Assembly (NCBI RefSeq): GCF_028330965.1
Contig: NZ_JAQMUB010000097.1
Coordinates: 22,251-86,250 of the forward strand
Reading direction: 5' to 3'
DNA length: 64,000 nt
DNA from: Oscillatoria sp. CS-180
GTDB taxonomy: Bacteria; Cyanobacteriota; Cyanobacteriia; Phormidesmidales; Phormidesmidaceae
The notes beneath the pieces were generated by a model that saw only the letters and a list, made by a program, of their open reading frames with translations, was not told where the DNA came from and made no database searches. Positions within the stretch are counted from its first letter, which is position 1; every line of letters begins with the position of its first letter. Positions 7,227 to 16,003 of this stretch are shown here, one piece after another. The position numbers were made by a program, and so were the translations under genes.

Positions 7227-8534
7227 ATGGAGAATCTTTCCGCCCTATCTCAGCCTTTACAACAGCTGAGAGCATGGCTGCCTCCCCTCAAACGAGAAAT
7301 TTGGATTCTCTCTTTCGGTCAACTGATGCTGTTCATTGGTCAGGGCTTCACGCTAGTCTATGCCTCAATTTACTTCGTAAACGAATTAGGCTTTTCACCG
7401 ACCCAAGTGGGCCTGGCTCAGGGCAGTATCGGGGTCTCAGGTCTCGTTGGCCGATTTTTTGCCGGCAATGCTCTAAACTCGCCTAAATTGGGGCGTCGCG
7501 GCACGCTACTGTTGTCAGCTGTCATTGCTGCTTTAGGCAGCTTCCTCCTAGCCTCTGCCCACACGTTCGCTGTATTGGTAGCGGGCAATTTACTGTTGGG
7601 CTTAGGCATTAGCCTCTATTGGCCCGCCACCTTGACGGTCACCACTGATTTGACCGAGCCAGAACATCTTACTGAAGCGATGGCCCTGGCCCGTCTTGCG
7701 GATCATTTGGGCCTGGCGGTAGGCGCGTTAATGGCGGGGCAGTATATTGCTGCTGCTGGCAGTTATCCGGTTCTCTTCATCGCTAAAGGAGTACTCTATC
7801 TCTTATTTAGCGCCGTCATCTGGTTCACAATTGCGGAAACCCGTCACACAGACGCACCTTTGACTGCCTGGGCCGATTGGGGAAAAGCTTTACGCGATCG
7901 CGCATTTGCAATCTATCTCCTCGCCAACCTGTTCTTTCCCATCTATGCCGCGCAATCCAGCAGCACCTTACCGCTTTATTTAGCTAATTTTATGCCGGGG
8001 GGCAACACTGAGACCGGGTTCTCAGGGCAGTTTATTAGCTACTTTTTCGTTTGGCATGTGATCCTTAAAATCTGCCTGCAATTACCGCTAACTCGCGTAT
8101 TCCGCTCGCGATCGCATAGCAGTTTGTTGATCGCTGCCCTGATCGTGTGGTGCTTGGGATTTGTCATGATTTGGCTGCCTCATGCCGTCCCCCAAGTAGC
8201 ACTAGTGGCCGTTGTGAGCGCCATGGCCTGTTTAGCGATCGCTGATGTCCTGTATGGCCCGTCCGCATCGGCTTTAGTCGGTGAGTTAGCGCCCGCCTCT
8301 CTGCGGGGCATTTACTTCTCGCTAGAGTCGCAATGCTGGGCGATCGGCTTCCTGATTGGGCCTAGTCTCGGCGGGTGGGCATTGGACCATCCCACGGCAG
8401 TTGGCGCAAAGCTCTGGCTGTACTTCGTTTTAAGCGCGGTGATTGCCTTGGCGCTGTTAATTCTGTTGCGACGAGAGATCGTTGTTAGTCAGACACTAGC
8501 GGCTGAGGAGGAGACAACAGGCTCGATTGCTTGA
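7227..8534 (+). CDS. MFS transporter
   Basis: A 435-residue inner-membrane protein with about 12 hydrophobic segments in two halves, typical of the major facilitator superfamily. The first loop region reads GLAQGSIGVSGLVGRFFAG, resembling the conserved motif A area, with a basic loop (NSPKLGRRGTLLL) after it. A longer central loop (ETRHTDAPLTAWADWGKALRD) separates the halves. The substrate is unknown; efflux is plausible given the drug-exporter-like layout. It is followed after 180 bp by a hydrolase and a dehydrogenase on the same strand, perhaps a small detoxification or export island. Confidence 0.88.
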   Translation: MENLSALSQPLQQLRAWLPPLKREIWILSFGQLMLFIGQGFTLVYASIYFVNELGFSPTQVGLAQGSIGVSGLVGRFFAGNALNSPKLGRRGTLLLSAVIAALGSFLLASAHTFAVLVAGNLLLGLGISLYWPATLTVTTDLTEPEHLTEAMALARLADHLGLAVGALMAGQYIAAAGSYPVLFIAKGVLYLLFSAVIWFTIAETRHTDAPLTAWADWGKALRDRAFAIYLLANLFFPIYAAQSSSTLPLYLANFMPGGNTETGFSGQFISYFFVWHVILKICLQLPLTRVFRSRSHSSLLIAALIVWCLGFVMIWLPHAVPQVALVAVVSAMACLAIADVLYGPSASALVGELAPASLRGIYFSLESQCWAIGFLIGPSLGGWALDHPTAVGAKLWLYFVLSAVIALALLILLRREIVVSQTLAAEEETTGSIA

Positions 8535-8726
8535 AGAGTGAGCACAAGAGGAGTCCTAAAACTGTAAGGCTGCGGTGTAGTGATGGATGCAATACCAAAT
8601 TGAGCGTTGCTGAATCAATGATGATCAGACTGGTATAGGGACCGTTCGATAAAGCAGCATTGATGTTTCTCTCGCTCAAAAGCAGGAAGATGTTCAAGCG
8701 ACGTCAGCTGGTGAGTGTATTTGGAT

Positions 8727-9689
8727 ATGTCCTTTAACCGCATCATTCCGAAGTCTGACCTCGAACCGTTTCTGCCGCTCCTGGCTCAGCAGATTCAGAA
8801 CGGCGATGCCATTGCCTTCCTCAATCACCTGCAACGCCAACCCATCACGGTCTCTGATCTGGTGACTGGCGCTCCTCCGGTGCCGGTACCGACCGCCGTG
8901 ATGGCGACCGGCAAGCCTACACCAGACGACTCAGCGCCTCTGATCCTGCTCCCTGTGTTTGACAGCTCTGCCTTAGAATTTCGCCACTTGATTCCTTACC
9001 TGGCTCCCCACAAAGCCACCTATGCACTTGATGTGTTGGGATTTGGCTTCACAGCCTCTCTGCCGTCTATCGCGATCGCACCCAGCACGATTCGCCAGCA
9101 TCTTTACGCCACTTGGCAGCAGTTAATTAACCGTCCGGTCTTACTGCTGGGGGCTTCGCTGGGCGGGGCGATCGCCATTGACTTTGCGCTGAGGCATCCG
9201 GACTGTGTAGAGCGACTCATTCTGGTGGATAGTGTCGGCTTTTCTGGCAGTTTTCCGCTGGGTCAGTATCTGGATGCCTCGCTGCTGAACTGGGGAGCCG
9301 ACTGGCTGCGGTTGCGTAAAAGCATGGCGTTTCAGGCAACGGCAATGCTGCCGTTTACCAGCTCAAGCCAAACGGACAAAATTCTGTGTGCCATGCTCCA
9401 TCAAGCGATGCCCGGCTGGAAGCAAGCCATCGTTTCATTTACCCAGAGTGGTGGCTATGGCTACTTGACTCAGCATATTGCTGCTATCCAACAGCCCACC
9501 TTGATCCTTTGGGGCACGCGCGACAACACACTCGGCACTGAAGATGCCTGGAAGTTTAAACAAGCGATCGCTCGCAGTCGTTTGGAGTGGATCGCCGGGG
9601 CTGACCATGCGCCTCACATTGATGCACCTGAGGCCGTGGCCGAGGTGATTCTGCAAGACTTTAGTGAGGATAAGGATGTAGGAGCATGA
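8727..9689 (+). CDS. Alpha/beta hydrolase
   Basis: A 320-residue serine hydrolase of the alpha/beta fold. The nucleophile elbow GASLGGAIAIDFAL gives the Ser (GxSxG), ILWGTRDNTLG supplies the acid, and GADHAPHIDAPEAV supplies the His. The oxyanion region LPVFDSSALEFRHL precedes it. Such enzymes act on esters, lactones or haloalkyl compounds; the substrate is not visible. A GTG at 8715 could add four residues, but the ATG at 8727 is taken. There is no signal peptide, so it should be cytosolic. It sits between the MFS transporter and the dehydrogenase in the same direction. Confidence 0.85.
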   Translation: MSFNRIIPKSDLEPFLPLLAQQIQNGDAIAFLNHLQRQPITVSDLVTGAPPVPVPTAVMATGKPTPDDSAPLILLPVFDSSALEFRHLIPYLAPHKATYALDVLGFGFTASLPSIAIAPSTIRQHLYATWQQLINRPVLLLGASLGGAIAIDFALRHPDCVERLILVDSVGFSGSFPLGQYLDASLLNWGADWLRLRKSMAFQATAMLPFTSSSQTDKILCAMLHQAMPGWKQAIVSFTQSGGYGYLTQHIAAIQQPTLILWGTRDNTLGTEDAWKFKQAIARSRLEWIAGADHAPHIDAPEAVAEVILQDFSEDKDVGA

Positions 9690-9743
9690 TGGCAACATCC
9701 GTTAGGATCATTGGGCACTCCATCAATCCCAGCCCAGCGAGCC

Positions 9744-10427
9744 ATGAATAAACATATTGTCATTACCGGGGTCAGCCAGGGGCTAGGGCGGGTGATGACA
9801 GAAGCCTTCATCGCCCAAGGGCATCGGGTCTCGGGCTGTGCCCGCAATGCCGCCAAAATGGATGAACTCACGCAAGCCTACCCGTTACCACACCAGTTTG
9901 CGGCTATTGACATCGCCGATGATGCCAGTGTTAGTCAATGGTGTCAGCAGGTTCTAAACCACAATGGTGTACCTGATCTGGTGATCAACAATGCGGGGCT
10001 AATCAATACCCCGGCTCCGCTATGGGCCGTGCCCGTAGCCGACTGTGAGGCGGTGATTAAGGTCAATCTCAACGGCATGATTAACGTTATTCGCCATTTT
10101 GTGCCGCCGATGCTGGAGCAGCGATCGGGCCTCATCATCAACTTCAGCTCCGGTTGGGGACGCTCTACCTCGCCAGGAGTGGCTCCCTACTGCGCCACCA
10201 AATGGGCCGTGGAAGGGTTAACTCAGGCGATTGCTCAGGAACTGCCGGACGGCATGGCAGCGGTGGCGCTAAACCCAGGCATCATCCATACTGAAATGCT
10301 GGAAACCTGCTTTGGTGAAGCCGCCGCCACCTATACGTCTCTGTCAGCGTGGGCAAAGTCAGCAGTGCCCTACATTCTCGGCATTCAGCCGCAGGACAAT
10401 GGTCGTCAGCTATCGGTACCAGGATAG
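9744..10427 (+). CDS. Short-chain dehydrogenase/reductase (SDR)
   Basis: A 227-residue NAD(P)-dependent oxidoreductase of the classical SDR type. The Rossmann motif TGVSQGLG lies at residues 8-15, VINNAG follows mid-protein, and the catalytic Ser-Tyr-Lys is seen as NFSSGWGR ... YCATK. Basic residues in SGCARNAAKM after the second strand favour NADP(H). The upstream GTG/ATG at 9711 would add 11 residues that do not fit the family start, so the ATG at 9744 is preferred. It follows the hydrolase by 54 bases and may share its transcript. The substrate is unknown. Confidence 0.85.
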   Translation: MNKHIVITGVSQGLGRVMTEAFIAQGHRVSGCARNAAKMDELTQAYPLPHQFAAIDIADDASVSQWCQQVLNHNGVPDLVINNAGLINTPAPLWAVPVADCEAVIKVNLNGMINVIRHFVPPMLEQRSGLIINFSSGWGRSTSPGVAPYCATKWAVEGLTQAIAQELPDGMAAVALNPGIIHTEMLETCFGEAAATYTSLSAWAKSAVPYILGIQPQDNGRQLSVPG

Positions 10428-10442
10428 GGCAGGCATAGCACC

Positions 10443-11930
10443 CTAAATGGGCATCATGCCTGCCCCTAACGGTCCGCTCGGCACCTGATGAGTCTGGCGT
10501 TGAAAGGTGCCAGTTTCCGCCATCCGTAGCCAGGTGAGTGAGATTGGCTCACGGGGAGTGGCAGTTTGCAAGGCATTAACGAGATCTGGCATGGTAGCGA
10601 TGGGGCGATCACCGTAGCGCACGATAATGTCCCCCGTTTGCAGTCCAATTCGATCTGCTGCTCCATTGGGAACTATTTCATAGAGATAGACACCGCCCGT
10701 GATTGCTAGCTGTTCCAGTTGCAGTGTCAGTTGCTGTGCCGTGCGAACATACTGGCGAGCAGTTGGATCGCTGTCGGCAAACATATCGGCATAGCGAGAA
10801 AATGCTGCGATCGCCTCCGATGTGCGGCCTAGCTGCCGTAAACTGATCGCCTTAGCCACCACAATATTCCAGGGATCAGAGTCTTGAATTACAAGTGATT
10901 CATTGACCTGAGCATAATCGTCTAGGGCGGCATCTCGCAGTTTTTTCGCTTCTTCCAGTAGGGCAGCGCGTTGTACCACTAACTGTTCGCCCTCCGATAC
11001 GGCGGTTGCCATGAGGGGAGCTACCTCCTGCTGGGGGAGCAGTTCACGAGGTGCCAGCACCTTGAGAGTGCTGAGCTTGGCTTTGGCATCGGCGAGAGGA
11101 CTCTCCAAATTGTCTAACAGCATTAACGCTGATAGGTGGGCGAGTTGTGATCGATTCTCCAGCTTGCGGATCGCCAGCTTTACCCGTTTTTCATGGTGGG
11201 TTACTAAGTCTGGATTATTTGAGTGCTTGACCTCGGCAGCCTCTGACAACTCTTGTAACAGCGACTCTGAAGCGTCTCGGACCTCTGTCAAGCGGCTGTA
11301 GAAGGCTTCGACCCGTGAGGCGTTAACGTTGCCATCTAGCAGTACCTGGATGAGGGGTTCCCGCACCTCATAGAGGGGATAACTGGCAAAGGCACTCCGC
11401 AGGGCGGCGATCGCCTGCTTTTGAATTAATTGCTGATAACTCCCTTCAAATGTTTGACTCAATGCTGGGGCGACTTGCTCCCGGACTGTCCCGAGTCGTG
11501 CATCAAAGTCATCGCTACTGTCCCCCGTCAAGGCAACAGGCAATAGATTCAGCCGTGCATCCAGGTTTGTGATATTAGTGAAGACCTCCTCTGCTATGAG
11601 GGCTTTGGCTTGATTGATCTTGCGCCGCTTCTCTTCGGGAGAATCGCCCTGAAAAATCTGGAGCTGATTGGCAACGGTAGCTCCTTCCCCCACACCGCCC
11701 TCAATGTTGATGACATTGTTTTGCCGTCCGGCCACAATAATGCCAATACTACCCACGATCGCTATCAGGGCAGAAACCGCTATACTGACTGGTTTTTGGA
11801 CAAAGTGGATGACTGAATTTTTTATTTGCGTCAGGTTCCCGCGAGCCTGACCGACTTGAGCATCCTCTACTGAGCTATCCCGAATGTTGAGATCCTGATC
11901 AGATTCCGGTGGTGTAGGGTCATTCATCAT
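10443..11930 (-). CDS. Membrane-anchored PDZ-domain protein with N-terminal IGQA-type motif
   Basis: A 495-residue protein. The N-terminus has SSVEDAQVGQARGNLTQI, a short motif shared with the neighbour at 12021-12446. One membrane segment follows (VSIAVSALIAIVGSIGIIVA, about residues 49-68), then a long helical region rich in Ala, Leu and Glu. A C-terminal PDZ domain (about 410-480) contains VPNGAADRIGLQTGDIIVRY, as in DegP/RseP-type proteins, but no protease domain is present. It probably senses or tethers a partner at the membrane. The pair of genes is transcribed together with a 90-bp gap. Function is not assigned. Confidence 0.7.
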   Translation of the reverse strand: MMNDPTPPESDQDLNIRDSSVEDAQVGQARGNLTQIKNSVIHFVQKPVSIAVSALIAIVGSIGIIVAGRQNNVINIEGGVGEGATVANQLQIFQGDSPEEKRRKINQAKALIAEEVFTNITNLDARLNLLPVALTGDSSDDFDARLGTVREQVAPALSQTFEGSYQQLIQKQAIAALRSAFASYPLYEVREPLIQVLLDGNVNASRVEAFYSRLTEVRDASESLLQELSEAAEVKHSNNPDLVTHHEKRVKLAIRKLENRSQLAHLSALMLLDNLESPLADAKAKLSTLKVLAPRELLPQQEVAPLMATAVSEGEQLVVQRAALLEEAKKLRDAALDDYAQVNESLVIQDSDPWNIVVAKAISLRQLGRTSEAIAAFSRYADMFADSDPTARQYVRTAQQLTLQLEQLAITGGVYLYEIVPNGAADRIGLQTGDIIVRYGDRPIATMPDLVNALQTATPREPISLTWLRMAETGTFQRQTHQVPSGPLGAGMMPI

Positions 11931-12020
11931 GTGCTCTTTTTGTCAGGCGTTTCAGGGGGAACTGTTCGAGAACCACAGTTTCTGAATCCGAAATGCATGG
12001 AATGCAGTGAGACGAAAAAG

Positions 12021-12446
12021 CTAGACGAAGAAGCTTGCTGCTACCCCAAGCCATGGCAGTAGCTTTTCGAGCAAAGGTTTCACATTTGCCCAGATACTTT
12101 GACTGGTTTCGATGGATTCGTTTGCATCCTGGAGCACGCCTGCGAGCTTTTTCAAGCTCATGGCGGCAAAGTCCTTATCAGGAGACTCACTAGCGGCTTC
12201 CGTTTTAGCGGCACTGAGATAGCTCAGGGCTTTATCACGCTGCTCAACAGGAAGGAGACTTTTTTGTATGTGAGCTTCTAGCACTGCCAAGAGATCAATT
12301 GCCTCGGCCTGGGTATTTGCAACACCTTTCGCCACGGAGTGATCAGTTTGTACTTGGGTGACATCCCGTTCAGCCTGCCCAATTTGTGCTCCAGAAACGT
12401 GACTGCCATGAATATTGATGGATTGGGAAGAAGGGGGGTTGGACAT
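12021..12446 (-). CDS. Small protein with N-terminal IGQA-type motif and hydrophobic tail
   Basis: A 141-residue protein. Its N-terminus (INIHGSHVSGAQIGQAERD, then VTQVQ) strongly resembles the start of the downstream PDZ protein (AQVGQARGNLTQI). Similar tags occur at the front of cyanobacterial signalling and conflict proteins. The middle is helical and acidic; the end (LLEKLLPWLGVAASFFV) is hydrophobic and may insert in the membrane. A second ATG four codons upstream (12458) is possible. It is the first gene of a two-gene unit with the PDZ protein. No catalytic motif is visible. Confidence 0.6.
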   Translation of the reverse strand: MSNPPSSQSINIHGSHVSGAQIGQAERDVTQVQTDHSVAKGVANTQAEAIDLLAVLEAHIQKSLLPVEQRDKALSYLSAAKTEAASESPDKDFAAMSLKKLAGVLQDANESIETSQSIWANVKPLLEKLLPWLGVAASFFV

Positions 12447-12511
12447 GGTATCCACCATCGGCGACGATGCCTCAATGCTAGCTCAAGCCCTAATGCTCAT
12501 CATTTCCTTTT

Positions 12512-12724
12512 AGCTAACGTCAGTTCGGGTTAAGTAAAGCCCCAAAAGCCAGGCAGTGCAAGAACTTACCAGAAACTCCTTCTTCACCATTTTTGCAATA
12601 AGAGTCACTAACGAGAATATTCTCAATACTGGGGCTTATTGAGAAAGCTTGGGACAGTTGATTTTCTAGAAGCCAACATAATGCAACGGTTTGAGCGATT
12701 CCTTATCCCGAACTCAGGTTAGCT
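12512..12724. mobile_element. MITE-like element, 213 bp
   Basis: The ends AGCTAACGTCAGTTCGGG (12512-12529) and CCCGAACTCAGGTTAGCT (12707-12724) are inverted repeats with 16 of 18 positions matching. The interior has no open frame of note and contains a small palindrome (GAGAATATTCTC). This is the structure of a non-autonomous element mobilised by a transposase in trans. The palindromic AGCT at both edges could hide a short target duplication. It fills most of the gap between the IGQA gene and the NERD helicase gene. Confidence 0.65.
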
Positions 12725-12815
12725 ATGAAGATTTTGGCTGAGGGGACCAGGGCATCCCATTAGCAGATAAGCCAAAAGCAGACTAATAGACAGATAGAGG
12801 GAGTGACACATCTAC

Positions 12816-14696
12816 CTATACCACCTTCTTCAAAGCCCCCTCAATCCGCTCGACAAACCTTGACCGGCGATCGCACGTCAACACCAACACCTCAATTGCC
12901 CTCGTCATCGCCACATAGAGCAATCGTGCCTCTTCCGCGTTGGCGGAGCCGTCCCGGAGGGACATCGCTTGATGCGGGTTCGGCAAATATCCTAACCCTG
13001 GAATAAACACTACCGGAAACTCCAGCCCCTTGCTCGCGTGCATCGTCATCAGCTTAATGCTTCGCTCTGAGGGGTCAAAGTTGCGGCTGTCGCGATCCTT
13101 GTTGATCCAGGCCACCGGCAGCTCCGCCTTCGTTAACTCCCGAAAGATCCGCTCCCCCATCCATTTGCTGCGGTAGAGAATCGCCATCTCATTCCAGGGA
13201 ATGCCCCGCTCTTGCAACTGCTGGGCGCGATCGCGAATCCGCATAATCTCCTGCCCAAACCCCGAACATTTCATCAACTCGGGTACTGGCCCCTCTCGTC
13301 CGGCACTGTTGGGCATAATCAGCGGTGGCATATCCTCATCGGCGACATTCAGCGGTTCCATCACCTCTCTAGCAAACTCATAGGCCAGCATCAACACTTG
13401 AGCCGTATTCCGATAGTTGAGCTTCAGAATCGTAGTGCGGCCCTGGGCCTTGATGCCGACACTTTTAAAGCTGAACTGACGGCTCGCGCGTTGCCCGTAG
13501 AGATTCTGGGCGTCGTCATAGAGCACTAGCAAGGAATCAGTGGAAGGGCTCACCATTTGAGCCACCAGTTTCAGCCATTCTGGTTCAAAATCATGGCCTT
13601 CATCCACCATGACCGCGCCATATTGCCCCGCTGGAATCTGTCCGGCATCGACGGCGGCCACCACGGACTTTTCCAATTGCTCAATGAAAGCGCCTCCCCT
13701 GTACTTGTTTCCGTCGGGACGCGGTAGCCGATGCTGCTTGAGCTGATCCATGCACCAGCCATGGAAGTGGCGCACTGTGACGATGCGGTCGAGACCCTTT
13801 TCTTCCATCAGCATTCGCAGTCTGGAAGCCAGAGCCACGTTAAAGCACAGCACCAAAACCGACTGTAGGGTTTCCGCCAGGTGCTGACAGCGATAAGCCA
13901 GAATCAAGGTCTTGCCCGAACCGGCCACCCCATGAATCACCCGATGCCCTTCCCCGAGGCTGCGAGCGAGTTGTTCTTGCTGCAAGTCCATTACCTTGAG
14001 GATCTGTGGAATCGCAGTTTGGAGGGTTTCGGTAGGTTCATCGTCGAAGAAAGAGAGCTGCTTGGCTGAGATGCGCAGATCAGGGTAGAGGTGCCAGCGG
14101 ATGCGGTCAATCTGCTCATTGGTAAGGGTGTTGCCAAAGTCGTAGTGGCTCATAGTCCAAAGCCGCTGCTGAAAGTGTCCTGGATCGACGCTCTCGGTCA
14201 TTTCGTCTTTACAAATCACGAGATGAGACGGAATGACTTCGGCCAAGACTGGTTGGGAGTCAAACTGGCGGCGTGTGATCTGAGGCAGAACGACTCCATA
14301 GGCATAGGGGCAGAGAAGTTTGCCTTGGTAACGACCTTGAGGCTGCACGAGCTGCGAGTCTTGCTCTAGCAGCGAACACATCTCCAAGACGTAATCACGG
14401 GCTTGCTGTAGGGGATTTTGAACGTGCTTGGGCTGCCCATGAGGAGCGATTAGAAATTGCTCCGGGTTGACTTTGCGAATGGTTTCTAGCTTCCAGTCTT
14501 TGACTTCCAGAACAAAGAGACCTCGGCACGGGTGCAGCAGAATAAAATCAGGATGCCGGTATTGGGGGCCAACGGGAACGTCGTACCAGAGCAAATAGTC
14601 GTCATCGAGTTTGGCTCTGAGGCATTGGGCTAACCGACGCTCTCCAGCGGTCATGCGGGTGGCGCAGCTGCCATAGGCCGGAATCAGAGTTGCCAT
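12816..14696 (-). CDS. NERD nuclease-UvrD/Rep helicase fusion
   Basis: A 626-residue protein. The N-terminal NERD domain (about 1-110) shows HPDFILLHPCRGLFVLEVKD, with the D and ExK residues of a nuclease fold. The rest is a superfamily 1 helicase: Walker A GVAGSGKTLILAYR, Walker B VMVDEGHDFEP, motif III area LYDDAQNLYG, motif IV LKLNYRNTAQ, motif V MTMHASKGLEFPVV and motif VI LLYVAMTRA. It likely unwinds and cuts DNA and may serve repair or defence against foreign DNA. The frame continues upstream to a TTG at 14732; the ATG at 14696 is preferred. Part of its coding sequence (12937-12964) is a dispersed repeat read in frame. Confidence 0.85.
   Translation of the reverse strand: MATLIPAYGSCATRMTAGERRLAQCLRAKLDDDYLLWYDVPVGPQYRHPDFILLHPCRGLFVLEVKDWKLETIRKVNPEQFLIAPHGQPKHVQNPLQQARDYVLEMCSLLEQDSQLVQPQGRYQGKLLCPYAYGVVLPQITRRQFDSQPVLAEVIPSHLVICKDEMTESVDPGHFQQRLWTMSHYDFGNTLTNEQIDRIRWHLYPDLRISAKQLSFFDDEPTETLQTAIPQILKVMDLQQEQLARSLGEGHRVIHGVAGSGKTLILAYRCQHLAETLQSVLVLCFNVALASRLRMLMEEKGLDRIVTVRHFHGWCMDQLKQHRLPRPDGNKYRGGAFIEQLEKSVVAAVDAGQIPAGQYGAVMVDEGHDFEPEWLKLVAQMVSPSTDSLLVLYDDAQNLYGQRASRQFSFKSVGIKAQGRTTILKLNYRNTAQVLMLAYEFAREVMEPLNVADEDMPPLIMPNSAGREGPVPELMKCSGFGQEIMRIRDRAQQLQERGIPWNEMAILYRSKWMGERIFRELTKAELPVAWINKDRDSRNFDPSERSIKLMTMHASKGLEFPVVFIPGLGYLPNPHQAMSLRDGSANAEEARLLYVAMTRAIEVLVLTCDRRSRFVERIEGALKKVV
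12937..12964. repeat. Cyanobacterial small dispersed repeat inside the helicase gene
   Basis: The sequence GCGTTGGCGGAGCC followed by GTCCCGGAGGGACA resembles the small dispersed repeats common in cyanobacterial genomes (GCGTTGGCGGAGCC...TCCGGAGGA). It encodes SLRDGSANA just before the conserved EEARLLYVAMTRA motif of the helicase. Related copies lie at 19065-19096 and near 62282-62310. Confidence 0.5.
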
Positions 14697-14795
14697 AGAG
14701 TGGGGTTGCGGCTTTGCTTTTAGGATGCCCAACTGCGTTAGGTTTAGCTTTGTTGGTGGGTTTTCTAAGCTGAGGGAGATTAAGCTGGCAGACTG

Positions 14796-15857
14796 ATGGG
14801 TATAGAACTAAGCAACGTCTCGCTTCAACCAGTGGGGAAAAGTTGGGAATTTACCAGTGAGTTAGCCCTCGAAGACTTGATTTGGGAACGCCTAGAAACT
14901 CTACTTCAGCTCAAGCCCTTTCGACGGCAATATGCAGTGATGGGTGAAATCTGCGACATTTTGGCACTCTCACCTACAGGGCAGCTAGCCATTCTAGAGT
15001 TGAAGAACACTGAAGACCGCTACATCGTTCAACAGCTGACTCGGTATTACGCCAATCTGCTTGAAGAGAGGCCACTTTCAGAGCATATTGATTACACCCA
15101 ACCGCTTCGGCTGATTGCGATCGCGCCGACTTTTCACCGCCACAATGAGATTGACCGGCAATACAGTCGTTTATCTTTTGAGTTCATTCGCGTCAGGGTA
15201 GTTAAAGAGGAATCGTTCTTTCTTGAGCTCCAGTTTGAGGATGCTGAGCGTCCTTCTACAAGGATGACGCTGCCGTTTCGAGAAGTTGAGTTGGGGCCGC
15301 AGCGAAGCGATTTACCGTTAGTACCAGATTTATTAATGAAGTGGTTAGGAGGCTGTTCCGCGGCGGATCAGCAGGCGATTTTAGCGGCACGGGAGCAGAT
15401 CCTAAGTTTTCATTCCCGAATGCAGGAAATGGTCAGCAAGACGACCATTCAGTATGGCACGGGCAAGACAAAGCTCTGTGCAGAAATCTGTTTTCACCGC
15501 AGCCAGCAGCAGCCAGTGGTCTTTCTCTGGCTAACGTTGCCGACTCATGTCATATCTCCACGTAAGCCGGAGCGTACTGGTCGCTTAAGGCTTTGGCTGC
15601 AAGACAGCATGGTCACGTACGTCGGTCATGTTCCCAAGGGCTTGGGGAACATGCGTCTGCAGGCAGAGTGGGAAGCTACTCCCAAGAGCAAATGGCCTAG
15701 GAAGTATTTAATTTCGAATGCGAGCCATCGCTCGATGACACCGGTGAGGATTGAGGGATACTACCGAGCAGTCTTGGGCGGTCCACAAACCAGGGTGACG
15801 CTCAATGAGCTGGTGGCTGTAGCGCTTCAGAAGTGGTTGAAGAAGCTAGGAACTTGA
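14796..15857 (+). CDS. NucS/DUF91-like endonuclease
   Basis: A 353-residue protein. Residues 45-90 contain VMGEICDILALSPTGQLAIL followed by ELKNTED, giving Asp54, Glu68 and Lys70 in the D...ExK arrangement of RecB-like and NucS nucleases; the following RYIVQQLTRYYANLL helix is also typical (Gln-Tyr). The C-terminal half is less conserved and includes basic stretches that could bind DNA. It is transcribed away from the NERD-UvrD gene, 99 bp apart, so both probably use one divergent promoter region. A repair or defence role in DNA cleavage is inferred. Cofactor should be a divalent metal. Confidence 0.7.
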   Translation: MGIELSNVSLQPVGKSWEFTSELALEDLIWERLETLLQLKPFRRQYAVMGEICDILALSPTGQLAILELKNTEDRYIVQQLTRYYANLLEERPLSEHIDYTQPLRLIAIAPTFHRHNEIDRQYSRLSFEFIRVRVVKEESFFLELQFEDAERPSTRMTLPFREVELGPQRSDLPLVPDLLMKWLGGCSAADQQAILAAREQILSFHSRMQEMVSKTTIQYGTGKTKLCAEICFHRSQQQPVVFLWLTLPTHVISPRKPERTGRLRLWLQDSMVTYVGHVPKGLGNMRLQAEWEATPKSKWPRKYLISNASHRSMTPVRIEGYYRAVLGGPQTRVTLNELVAVALQKWLKKLGT

Positions 15858-15922
15858 GAACTTGTCCTTATCGGATGCAAGAGGAAGATTCTGACGCGCT
15901 TGTTGTCACAGGGCAGGGGGTG

Positions 15923-15936
15923 AGTACGAAAGTTAG
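15923..15936 (+). promoter_or_regulatory. Candidate LexA (SOS) box upstream of umuDC
   Basis: AGTACGAAAGTTAG agrees with the cyanobacterial LexA consensus RGTACNNNDGTWCB at all defined positions but one (A instead of C near the end). It lies 68 bp before the umuD start. Damage-induced control of umuDC is expected from other bacteria, but the match is imperfect. Confidence 0.35.
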
Positions 15937-16003
15937 GTATCAAAGCCGTCAGGAAAGGGCAGAATAGGGCAAGGGGTAGCAGTCGCCCGCGAGTCTAGCT
16001 TGG

